From: Acinetobacter schindleri CIP 107287
GTDB taxonomy: Bacteria; Pseudomonadota; Gammaproteobacteria; Pseudomonadales; Moraxellaceae
Assembly: GCF_000368625.1 (NCBI RefSeq)
Contig: NZ_KB849580.1
Coordinates: 186,001-250,000 of the forward strand
Direction: 5' to 3'
Length of the DNA: 64,000 bases
In this document: piece after piece, positions 55,232-64,000 of the stretch
How positions within the stretch are numbered: the first letter of the stretch is position 1
Layout: the number at the start of each line of letters is the position of its first letter
Position numbers and translations under genes: made by a program
The notes under the pieces: generated by a model
Database searches by the model: none
Seen by the model: the letters and a program-made list of their open reading frames with translations, nothing else
Told to the model about the DNA's origin: nothing

Positions 55232-56782
55232 TTATGAAGCGTTCAGCTCAATTAAGTTACGGCCCTGCATTTCTGCCGGCACTGGAAGTTGCATCAGACT
55301 TAACAATGTTGGCGCCACATCCGCCAGTACACCGCCTTCTGCAATCGCTGCCGAAGTTGGACCCACATAAATAAACGGAACCAGTTCAGTCGTATGTTGG
55401 GTATGTACCTGACCACTTTGATAGTCCTGCATCTGCTCAACATTACCATGGTCTGCAGTAATAATCATATGGCCTTTTTGCGCCATCACGGCTTCATAAA
55501 CACGACCTAGGCAAGTGTCTACTGCTTCCACTGCTTTGACTGCTGCATCAAATACGCCAGTATGACCGACCATATCACCATTGGCATAGTTCACCACCAG
55601 CAGGTCAAACTCACCTGAGTTGATCGCTGCAACCAGTTCATCGGTCACTTCGTATGCACTCATTTCCGGTTTGAGATCATAAGTTGCTACATTTGGAGAT
55701 GGAATCAGGATACGTTTTTCACCTGGATATTCATCTTCACGACCACCGCTGAAGAAGAAAGTCACGTGTGCATATTTCTCAGTTTCTGCGATACGTAATT
55801 GGGTTTTGCCTAAGTCTGACAGGTATTCGCCAATAGAGTTCACTAGCGCTTCTGGCATATATGCTACAGGCGCATCGATCGTTGCCTGATAACGGGTCAA
55901 CATCACATATTTCGCCAGATTTGGCATAACTTTGCGTTCAAAACCGGTAAAATCTTTCTCAACAAAAGCACGGGTTAATTCACGCGCACGGTCAGCACGG
56001 AAATTCATGAAGACCACGCTGTCGCCATCCTGAATCGCAGCTATATCACCGATACGGGTCGCTTTCACGAATTCATCGGATTCATCTGCTGCATACGCCT
56101 GTTCAAGACCTTCTACTGCAGTGGCTGCCGTACGAACTGCTTCACCTTCAGTCAGCAAACGATACGCCTGTTCCACGCGATCCCAACGGTTGTCACGGTC
56201 CATGGCAAAGTAACGGCCAATCATGGTGGCAATACGGCCTTGACCTGGATATTGAGCAAAAACAGCGTCTAATTTTTCCAATGATGGTTGTGCACTTTTC
56301 GGCGGCGTATCACGGCCATCCAGGAAAGCATGTAGATAGACTTTGGCACCACGTTTTAATGCCAGCTCTGCCATCGCGACGATATGGTCTTCATGTGAGT
56401 GCACACCACCTTCAGATAACAGGCCCAGAATGTGTACGGCACCATTTGATGCTTTGGCTTTTTCTACCGCATCAATCAGTACTTCATGCTCAAAGAACGC
56501 ACCGGTACGGATGTCTTTGGTAATACGAGTGAAGTCCTGATATAACACACGGCCAGCACCCAGGTTCATATGACCGACTTCAGAGTTACCCATCTGACCA
56601 TCAGGCAGGCCGACATCTTCACCAGAACCAGAGATCAAACCATGCGGATGCTTTTCCTGCATAGCAGTTAAATGAGGTCGTTTAGCCGCTAAAAACGCAT
56701 TGTCTTCGACCGCTTCGCGATGACCCACACCATCCATAATTACCAATACGTGAGGGATTTTGCCAGCAGTTGCATCCGTCAT
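55232..56782 (-). CDS. gpmI: 2,3-bisphosphoglycerate-independent phosphoglycerate mutase
   Basis: This Mn-dependent glycolytic mutase interconverts 3- and 2-phosphoglycerate. The ATG at 56782 gives 516 residues, the usual length; upstream in-frame codons would overlap the hairpin region and are rejected. The alkaline-phosphatase-fold motifs are [12 protein letters not shown], the phospho-Ser in [42 protein letters not shown] and [10 protein letters not shown]. ctpA follows. Confidence 0.96.
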   Translation of the reverse strand: MTDATAGKIPHVLVIMDGVGHREAVEDNAFLAAKRPHLTAMQEKHPHGLISGSGEDVGLPDGQMGNSEVGHMNLGAGRVLYQDFTRITKDIRTGAFFEHEVLIDAVEKAKASNGAVHILGLLSEGGVHSHEDHIVAMAELALKRGAKVYLHAFLDGRDTPPKSAQPSLEKLDAVFAQYPGQGRIATMIGRYFAMDRDNRWDRVEQAYRLLTEGEAVRTAATAVEGLEQAYAADESDEFVKATRIGDIAAIQDGDSVVFMNFRADRARELTRAFVEKDFTGFERKVMPNLAKYVMLTRYQATIDAPVAYMPEALVNSIGEYLSDLGKTQLRIAETEKYAHVTFFFSGGREDEYPGEKRILIPSPNVATYDLKPEMSAYEVTDELVAAINSGEFDLLVVNYANGDMVGHTGVFDAAVKAVEAVDTCLGRVYEAVMAQKGHMIITADHGNVEQMQDYQSGQVHTQHTTELVPFIYVGPTSAAIAEGGVLADVAPTLLSLMQLPVPAEMQGRNLIELNAS

Positions 56783-56834
56783 AATGAATACTCTTGTTCG
56801 TTTACGAATTAATCGTTCTATTTTAACTAATTTT

Positions 56835-56879
56835 GCAGTGAGAGGCCATGACCACACCATGGTTTAAGCCTCTCACTGC
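56835..56879. repeat. Perfect 12-bp inverted repeat between lptG and gpmI
   Basis: GCAGTGAGAGGC (56835-56846) and GCCTCTCACTGC (56868-56879) are exact complements 21 bases apart, with a smaller CATG/CATG stem inside the loop. Neither side has a T-run, so it is not a standard terminator. It lies 28 bases after the lptG stop and could stabilise the lptFG mRNA 3' end. Confidence 0.6.
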
Positions 56880-56906
56880 GATTGATTTCTTCTATTTTCT
56901 TGTGGT

Positions 56907-57977
56907 TTAGCGTGCCCGATGCAGTAGATAACCACCAATTGCAAACATGATGATAATTGGAATAAATACAAACCATGCGGGCGACGGCGCATAGACTAAA
57001 CTCGCATAACCCAAGAAGTCCTGCAGATAGAAGAAGCCTAAACCTGCAAATAATGCGATCACCAAGCGAAAGCCCATGGATTGTTGACGTAGCGGTCCAA
57101 AAATAAAGGAACAGGCAATCACCACCAGTGCAATCAGGGCAAATGGCGAGCCGACTTTCTGCCAGAAAGCCAGTTCATACGTCTTTGGTACCTGGCTATA
57201 CTCATGCATATAGCTCATGAAACTGACCAGTTGACTAGGCGATAGATCCTCCGGGTCAATGGTTACCATATGCACATACTTCGGTTGCAGCGCTAAGGCC
57301 AGCGGCTGTTCGGAATGTGTTATCAGCGTGGCATTACCATTCTGCAGAATATTCATTTCCTGCGTATTCTGTAGAGTCCACGCACCATCCTTGATAAAAT
57401 CACCCTGCTCGGCTTTTAGCGTCCCGCGCAGACGATAATCTTCATCAAAGTCCAGCATCTGTACGTTTTTTAGCTCACCTTTGGCATTAGCATAGTCAAT
57501 ATAGATAAAACGCTGACCTTCACGGGTCCAGTAGCCTTTAACCTCACCAATTTTTACAGGCTTGTTGTAACTCTTCACTGCTTTGGCCTGCTCATTGGTA
57601 TACGGAATTACCCATTCACTTAAAGCAAAAGATAAAATCACCAGGAGTAATGCCGAACGAATTACCCAGCCGACAATCCGCCACAGGCTGACCCCGACCG
57701 AACGCATCACAATCAGCTCACTGTTAGAAGCGAGTGTACCTAAGCCGAGAACAGCACCAATCAGTGCAGAGATTGGCAGGATTTCATACAGATAATTTGG
57801 CGCGCCCCACAGCACATATTTTAATGCCTGCCAGGCACCATAGCCTTCTTTTAATGAACCCAGTTCGCCCAAGTAAGTAAATAATACCTGTAGACCGGCC
57901 AATACGGCTGTTGCACCGAGCATAGCAAGTGCAGTGGTTCCGGTCACATGTTTTGCAACGATACGACGTGCCAGCAT
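56907..57977 (-). CDS. lptG: LPS export permease LptG
   Basis: LptG is one of the two permease subunits of the LptB2FG ABC transporter that extracts LPS (or lipooligosaccharide) from the inner membrane. The 356 residues have three N-terminal membrane helices, a large periplasmic beta-jellyroll domain (about 130-265) and three C-terminal helices. The YLYEILPISALIGAVLGLGT and ANNSELIVMRS-type coupling region (here ASNSELIVMRSVGVS) are the family marks. It follows lptF by two bases. Confidence 0.93.
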   Translation of the reverse strand: MLARRIVAKHVTGTTALAMLGATAVLAGLQVLFTYLGELGSLKEGYGAWQALKYVLWGAPNYLYEILPISALIGAVLGLGTLASNSELIVMRSVGVSLWRIVGWVIRSALLLVILSFALSEWVIPYTNEQAKAVKSYNKPVKIGEVKGYWTREGQRFIYIDYANAKGELKNVQMLDFDEDYRLRGTLKAEQGDFIKDGAWTLQNTQEMNILQNGNATLITHSEQPLALALQPKYVHMVTIDPEDLSPSQLVSFMSYMHEYSQVPKTYELAFWQKVGSPFALIALVVIACSFIFGPLRQQSMGFRLVIALFAGLGFFYLQDFLGYASLVYAPSPAWFVFIPIIIMFAIGGYLLHRAR

Positions 57978-57979
57978 GA

Positions 57980-59080
57980 TTAAGACCTCGCTCGTTGAAT
58001 CTGTTTCTTGATTTTCGGCGCCAGCTTTTGCTTACGTGCAAATAGAGCCGCAGCAATACCATAGAAAATCAGGACCATTGGATAAGCCCAAATCCCCATT
58101 TCCTCTTTACTGACGCGCGTTTTTACTGCCATTAAAGCCACAATCAGGCTGGCAAAGATCAAGAGTGCTGGAAACAGTTTAAGATAACGCCCCTGACGTG
58201 GACTCACTTCAGACAAGGCATTGGCCAGCATCAGCGCCGCAATAATCGCAAATGGTACAAATACTCGCCAACCGAGCTCACTGGCGACTACAGGATCCTG
58301 ACGGTTTTCCCAGAGTTTCGAAGTCGGCAAGGCTTCGACTTCAGCACTTTCAAACTTGGCTTCTTTGTCATTTTCCAGACGCAGACGATAAGTCTCAAAT
58401 TCCGCTTGGGTATATTTCGGCATGCCGGCAAAGATTTCATAACGGCGACCATTGACCAGATCCACCACATTGGCGGTGTCCCCTGCCACTTCTACACGGG
58501 TCGCTTCTTGCGCCAGAATCATGACATCTGGTTTGCCTTCACGTTCTGCACGTTGATAGAAAAAGATATCTTTCAGGTTTTTACGGTCTTCCGACAGATC
58601 ACCTGCATAGATGGTATAGGGTCCCGAGGAAATAAATTCTTTCGGCCTTACCAGATCAAAACCCGTCCGTACTGCCTGCTCATTGGTCAATGCTTCAAAC
58701 TGACGAATACCCCACGGTGCCGCCCAGAGCATTAAAAATGCCTGAACGACTAGAAATACCAAAGTCATCGGAATGAGTAATCGTGCCAGCTGATTGCGAC
58801 TGACCCCGCTACCATTCATGACTGCCATTTCATGATCGACATAGAGCCGGCCAAATACCAGCATCAGACCAATAAAGAAACCTAAAGGTAAAATCAGGGT
58901 CAGGAATTCAGGCAAACGATAACCAATAATACTGAACAGAATGCCTGCATCCAGACGTCCTTGTGCTGCCACACCGAAGTACTTGATCAGTCGACCACCC
59001 ATCATGATCAAGGTCAATAAGGCAATCACAACCAAGGATGTTGATACAACTTGCTTGACCAGATAACGCCGAATAATCAA
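57980..59080 (-). CDS. lptF: LPS export permease LptF
   Basis: LptF is the partner permease of LptG. The 366 residues show six membrane helices around a periplasmic jellyroll domain. The coupling-helix segment YVDHEMAVMNGSGVSRNQL (about 76-94) and LPEFLTLILPLGFFIGLMLV before it match LptF. It is first in the lptF-lptG operon and divergent from pepA, the standard arrangement in gammaproteobacteria. The shared promoter region contains a nested inverted repeat. Confidence 0.93.
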   Translation of the reverse strand: MIIRRYLVKQVVSTSLVVIALLTLIMMGGRLIKYFGVAAQGRLDAGILFSIIGYRLPEFLTLILPLGFFIGLMLVFGRLYVDHEMAVMNGSGVSRNQLARLLIPMTLVFLVVQAFLMLWAAPWGIRQFEALTNEQAVRTGFDLVRPKEFISSGPYTIYAGDLSEDRKNLKDIFFYQRAEREGKPDVMILAQEATRVEVAGDTANVVDLVNGRRYEIFAGMPKYTQAEFETYRLRLENDKEAKFESAEVEALPTSKLWENRQDPVVASELGWRVFVPFAIIAALMLANALSEVSPRQGRYLKLFPALLIFASLIVALMAVKTRVSKEEMGIWAYPMVLIFYGIAAALFARKQKLAPKIKKQIQRARS

Positions 59081-59170
59081 ATTAAATCTTCCAGAATACA
59101 GGGTAAAAACTTGTCATAGTTTACCCGAATGTTAAGCTTAAAAATATAAAACCGATACTTGAGTTGAACA

Positions 59171-59199
59171 TTGAAACCCTGTTCAGGAAATTGTTTCAA
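59171..59199. promoter_or_regulatory. Nested inverted repeat in the lptF/pepA divergent region
   Basis: The outer arms TTGAAAC (59171-59177) and GTTTCAA (59193-59199) enclose CCTG-TT-CAGG (59178-59187). This lies 44 bases before the pepA start and 90 bases before lptF. It could be an operator or a leader hairpin. No bound factor is known to me. Confidence 0.35.
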
Positions 59200-59236
59200 T
59201 GGTTTAATGGTTGCAAATTTTATAAGGCTTAAATAA

Positions 59237-61091
<1,855 letters not shown>

Positions 61092-61120
61092 CCCTACTTA
61101 AACCTCATAAGGAGATGCCC

Positions 61121-61711
61121 GTGGCATTAAATGTTGGTCCAGATTTCAAACAGCGCTGGTTAAATGTGCCTGAAGCTGTGCGTCAGACCTTTATTGATGA
61201 CCTCGCGCGTATCTGCGACGTACTTCAGCCAGAGACGTCATTGCAGGAATGGCTGGCACATGACCAGCAACTGCAAAAAGAATCCGAGCGTAAAATTGAG
61301 GAAGCTTATGCACAACGCAAAGCGGAACTGATTGAAGAAGCACGGATTCGCAAACAGCAGGCCCTTGAAAAAGCGCTGGCAGATAAGCGTGCTCAGGAGC
61401 AGGCGTATATCGAGCAAATGAAGCTGGATGAAGAACGTAAATATGCAGAACAGACACGTACCCTAGAATTATTACGGGACAGCCTGAATGCTGAAGTCCT
61501 GAATTATGCGGCACGTTTTGAGCAAAATCGCATTTTAAATTCCGCCCAAATCAAAATTGATGATACTGAGATTCTGTCAGAGCTAGAAAGTACCCGATTA
61601 CGTCTGGAACTGGAAGCCGAAACTGCGATCGAGGAAACTTTGGCACAGCTGCGTAACCGCTTACGTGCTGCAGCCCGTGAAGAAATTGATTACATTCTGC
61701 AAAAGCGTTAA
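61121..61711 (+). CDS. Coiled-coil protein of unknown function downstream of holC
   Basis: The start is taken as the GTG at 61121, six bases after AAGGAG. The ATG at 61115 touches the ribosome site and is too close. The 196 residues begin MALNVGPDFKQRWLNVPEAV. Residues about 45-115 form a long, highly charged Glu/Lys/Arg/Ala/Gln helix with heptad character, and about 150-190 form a second. No signal peptide, membrane helix or known catalytic motif is visible. It is 29 bases after holC and before a terminator, so it belongs to the pepA-holC transcript. The function is unknown. Confidence 0.8.
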   Translation: MALNVGPDFKQRWLNVPEAVRQTFIDDLARICDVLQPETSLQEWLAHDQQLQKESERKIEEAYAQRKAELIEEARIRKQQALEKALADKRAQEQAYIEQMKLDEERKYAEQTRTLELLRDSLNAEVLNYAARFEQNRILNSAQIKIDDTEILSELESTRLRLELEAETAIEETLAQLRNRLRAAAREEIDYILQKR

Positions 61712-61730
61712 TTCACTTAGAAATAAGCCT

Positions 61731-61758
61731 AGAAAAGCCCACAAAAGTGGGCTTTTCT
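61731..61758. terminator. Bidirectional terminator after the pepA-holC operon
   Basis: The 12-bp perfect stem AGAAAAGCCCAC (61731-61742) and GTGGGCTTTTCT (61747-61758) with loop AAAA serves the plus-strand operon and the converging dedA. Confidence 0.9.
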
Positions 61759-61770
61759 ATTTATTCACAT

Positions 61771-62316
61771 CTAGAAAAAATCTGCCAGCATAAAGGCGGC
61801 ATTACCTGCCATATAACCTATGCCCAGTAAGCTTACAATCCACAATACGCCTCCAGCCAGATTGTAAAGCGTAAAAGTCATAAAACTCATATGACCCGAA
61901 CCGGCAGCAAATGGAGCAAACGAACGTACAAAAGGAATGAAACGTGCAATCAAGATGGTTTTGCCGCCATGCTTCATAAAATAATGATTGGTCTTGGTCA
62001 AATATTCGGGTTTAAAGAAACGCGAATGTTGATTGAAATATTTTAAGCCTAACACTTTACCAGTGTAATAATTGACGGTATAGCCCAGCACTGCCGCAGT
62101 AAATAGCAGTAATCCCATAGAATGTAGCGTAATCAAATCGCTACTAGAACAGAGCGCACCGACTGCAATTAACAGGCTATCTCCCGGCAGGAAAAAGCAA
62201 AATACAGATCCCGTTTCTGCAAAAATCACCAGGAATAAAATGGCATAGATCCACACCCCATATTGCTCAAGCAATATTGGCAAAGACTGTTCCAGGTTTA
62301 GTAAGAAATCGAGCAT
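61771..62316 (-). CDS. DedA-family membrane protein
   Basis: This is a 181-residue inner-membrane protein of the DedA/VTT family, thought to act in lipid carrier or phospholipid translocation. Visible features are the FFLPGDSLLIAVGAL motif (about 41-55), the basic RFIPFVRSFAPFAAGSGHM (about 122-140) with its conserved arginines, and four to five hydrophobic segments. It is a little shorter than E. coli DedA proteins (about 200-220). It is probably monocistronic. Confidence 0.88.
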   Translation of the reverse strand: MLDFLLNLEQSLPILLEQYGVWIYAILFLVIFAETGSVFCFFLPGDSLLIAVGALCSSSDLITLHSMGLLLFTAAVLGYTVNYYTGKVLGLKYFNQHSRFFKPEYLTKTNHYFMKHGGKTILIARFIPFVRSFAPFAAGSGHMSFMTFTLYNLAGGVLWIVSLLGIGYMAGNAAFMLADFF

Positions 62317-62362
62317 TCGACCTGTCCGCTGGGGTTAAAATCTTAAAGTGAAGTCAGGATTA

Positions 62363-62405
62363 TCCCGAAAAATAAAAAAACAGTCTAATTTTTCAATTAG
62401 ACTGT
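62363..62405 (-). terminator. Terminator after ribE
   Basis: On the minus strand an 11-bp perfect stem ACAGTCTAATT/AATTAGACTGT (62395-62405 with 62380-62390, 4-base loop) is followed by TTTTTTTATTTTT. It separates riboflavin synthase from dedA. Confidence 0.88.
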
Positions 62406-62425
62406 TGAGTCTTTAGGCAGTTTAG

Positions 62426-63085
62426 TTATTTTAAAAAGCCATTTTCAGCTAAAAAATCCATACTGATTTTTGACTCTGGTGTGGTTTCAGCAGCCTTGTC
62501 ACCCAGCAACAAACGCTCGATATAACGTGCTAGCACATCGACTTCCAGATTGACTTTGGTCCCGACTTTCCAGGTGCCAATATTGGTTCGTTCAGCGGTA
62601 TGCGGAATCAGGTTTAAACTGAGAATATTGCCACGCAGATGGTTAATCGTCAGGCTGATACCATCTACTGTGACTGAACCTTTCTCTGCCAGATACTTGG
62701 CAATTTCAGCAGGTGCTGTCACTTCAAAATAGATGGAACGGGCATCGGAACGCACTACCGTGATTTCGCCCACCGCATCGACGTGACCAGAAACAATATG
62801 CCCGCCAAAGCGTGTGGTTGGCAGCATGGCTTTTTCAACATTTACAGGTTGACCCGCTTTCCAGTTACCGAGTGTGGTTCGATTTAAACTTTCTCGAGAC
62901 ACGTCTGCAGCATACCAGTTGTCGCCCCAGTCAATTACAGTCAGGCAAATGCCATTGGTGGCAATTGAATCGCCCAGATGGACATCGGTCATATCCAGAT
63001 CAGTCTGAATACGTAAGCGTACATCACCGCCGACATTTTGCAGGCTTTCGACCTTACCGAGGCTTTCAATAATACCTGTAAACAT
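62426..63085 (-). CDS. ribE: Riboflavin synthase, alpha subunit type
   Basis: This enzyme dismutates two 6,7-dimethyl-8-ribityllumazine molecules to riboflavin. The 219 residues consist of two lumazine-binding repeats: MFTGIIESLGKVESL with SIATNGICLTV, and FGGHIVSGHVDAVGEI with SVTVDGISLTIN. The internal duplication and N-terminal MFTGII are diagnostic. No FMN riboswitch lies upstream; the methyltransferase gene ends 21 bases before its start. The symbol ribC is also used for this enzyme. Confidence 0.95.
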   Translation of the reverse strand: MFTGIIESLGKVESLQNVGGDVRLRIQTDLDMTDVHLGDSIATNGICLTVIDWGDNWYAADVSRESLNRTTLGNWKAGQPVNVEKAMLPTTRFGGHIVSGHVDAVGEITVVRSDARSIYFEVTAPAEIAKYLAEKGSVTVDGISLTINHLRGNILSLNLIPHTAERTNIGTWKVGTKVNLEVDVLARYIERLLLGDKAAETTPESKISMDFLAENGFLK

Positions 63086-63106
63086 TTTCTATTCCTTTTT
63101 ATGCTT

Positions 63107-64000
63107 TTACCAGAGAGCTAGCTGCGTACTCACACTGGTCGTATCGACACCACCCAGTTCTGCATAATGGTGTAACTGACCCAACAATTGACGGATCGGT
63201 GGCCCAGACTTGGCATGCGTGTCGGTAATCACAATAAATTCCAGTACACGTGCACGCTCGGACTGGCGCTGTTTGCTGACACGGTAACGTGGCACATCTT
63301 GAGTTAGCAAGGTCACACGGCCACGTTTCAGATTGGCCTGCAACAGATCTGTCGCACTAATATTACCATCGGTTGAATAACTGGTCAGAATAAAACGTGC
63401 GTTGATAGTTGCCAACAAGGTTTCATAGGCTTCCTTGGCATGCTTGGACGAGTTGTACTGACTTGGGCGCTCTTTACGCCAAGCACGGTCAATCCCGCTC
63501 TTAAAGCCTTTGGTATCGGGTGTCGGTAGATCAACCTGATCCCAGAGGGTTAAAGCATTCAACACATGATAGTTACTGCTATAGGCATGCTGGTTATATG
63601 GTGGATCGAGATAAGCAACATCCACTTCAAAGCCACTCATCTGATTCGCCAGATGCTGGGCATCGACACACCACATTTCAGCTGCGGGACCTTTATGCTT
63701 GTTATCCTCACAGAAACGGCTCGGTGTTAACCAAAGCAGCGATTCAATGCGTTCCAGCGCAGTCTGGGTTTTACCGCCCCAGCCATGATGGAAGCTCTTA
63801 AATACGCCTGAAGTATTGCTGACAAAACTGGCTGAATATAGAAGTGGTGCCAATAAAGCACTCATTTCCACATCATCAATTGCGCCTTGGGCTTGCCAGG
63901 TGGCAATCTGCTGGCGTATCGCATCAATACGCATACCATTACGGCGTTTGAAGAATAAACGGTCACGGGTCGGATCATAAATTTCATCATTGCGTGGACA
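63107..64000 (-). CDS. Adenine-specific DNA methyltransferase (D12-class-like), N-terminus outside window
   Basis: The frame remains open through base 64000, so the ATG at 63934 is internal and the true start lies beyond the right edge. The residues before it (NDEIYDPTRDRLFFKRRNG) fit the family. The catalytic motif IV is DPPY in VAYLDPPYNQHAYSSNYH, and the FKSFHHGWGGK segment and FILTSYSTDGNIS strand are typical of this N6-adenine methyltransferase group. No restriction gene is visible in the window. It runs directly into ribE with 21 bases between them. Whether it is an orphan methylase or part of a restriction-modification system cannot be decided from this window. Confidence 0.8.
   Translation of the reverse strand, partial: CPRNDEIYDPTRDRLFFKRRNGMRIDAIRQQIATWQAQGAIDDVEMSALLAPLLYSASFVSNTSGVFKSFHHGWGGKTQTALERIESLLWLTPSRFCEDNKHKGPAAEMWCVDAQHLANQMSGFEVDVAYLDPPYNQHAYSSNYHVLNALTLWDQVDLPTPDTKGFKSGIDRAWRKERPSQYNSSKHAKEAYETLLATINARFILTSYSTDGNISATDLLQANLKRGRVTLLTQDVPRYRVSKQRQSERARVLEFIVITDTHAKSGPPIRQLLGQLHHYAELGGVDTTSVSTQLALW

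Noticed and set aside
63107..64000. Restriction-modification or defence island at the right edge
   Set aside because: Only a methyltransferase fragment is visible and its neighbour is ribE. No nuclease or other defence gene lies in the window.

Overview
The window is a stretch of bacterial core chromosome from a gammaproteobacterium, most likely Acinetobacter or a close relative in the Moraxellaceae. The grounds are a moderate-to-low GC content, the order tpiA-secG-tRNALeu-tRNAfMet-rimP-nusA-infB-rbfA, a pilBCD-coaE cluster, an Mrp antiporter with fused A and B subunits, and protein styles typical of that family. I see no prophage, insertion sequence, CRISPR array or defence island. Gene density is high, and most intergenic gaps hold recognisable terminators or promoters.

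Layout, left to right. 1-1075: the C-terminal part of a RecF/SMC-like ATPase whose visible catalytic motifs are all degenerate. 1499-7716: a six-gene Mrp (Mnh/Pha) Na+/H+ antiporter operon. 7859-15225 (minus strand): tpiA, secG, tRNA-Leu(GAG), four initiator tRNAs plus a decayed fifth copy, then rimP-nusA-infB-rbfA. 15508-19939: pilB-pilC-pilD-coaE. 19954-26012: a DMT exporter, rlmB, ppnP, recN, yqgE-ruvX and alkB. 26163-33507: an ABC exporter, a polysaccharide synthase broken by a frameshift with its outer-membrane partner, a TolC-family channel and an unknown lipoprotein. 33604-37229: a TPP riboswitch with thiC, then nudF and cpdA. 37440-41779: dksA-gluQ, a zinc-ribbon protein, ftsW and murD. 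41941-44399: the ferrous-iron operon feoA-feoB plus a Cys-rich partner, behind a Fur-type box. 44517-48975: xerD, dsbC, hom and thrC. 49040-54012: pbpG, a GacA-like regulator and pilS-pilR. 54039-59080 (minus strand): ctpA, gpmI and lptF-lptG. 59243-61711: pepA, holC and a coiled-coil protein. 61771 to the right edge (minus strand): dedA, riboflavin synthase and an adenine methyltransferase cut by the window edge.

Functional groupings: transcription-translation coupling (nusA, infB, rbfA, rimP, initiator tRNA), type IV pilus assembly and control (pilBCD far from pilSR), envelope building (ftsW, murD, pbpG, lptFG, ctpA), amino-acid and cofactor supply (hom-thrC, thiC, ribE, coaE) and ion/iron transport (mrp, feo).

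The most interesting observations are small-scale. The thiC leader has a 12-nt segment that can pair perfectly with either the TPP aptamer or the thiC start region. A cluster of palindromes appears to have been captured as the N-terminal extension of GluQ-RS. The initiator-tRNA array contains a decaying member. The first gene looks like a conserved pseudo-ATPase. A polysaccharide synthase carries a one-base frameshift. I did not find a convincing new multigene system.
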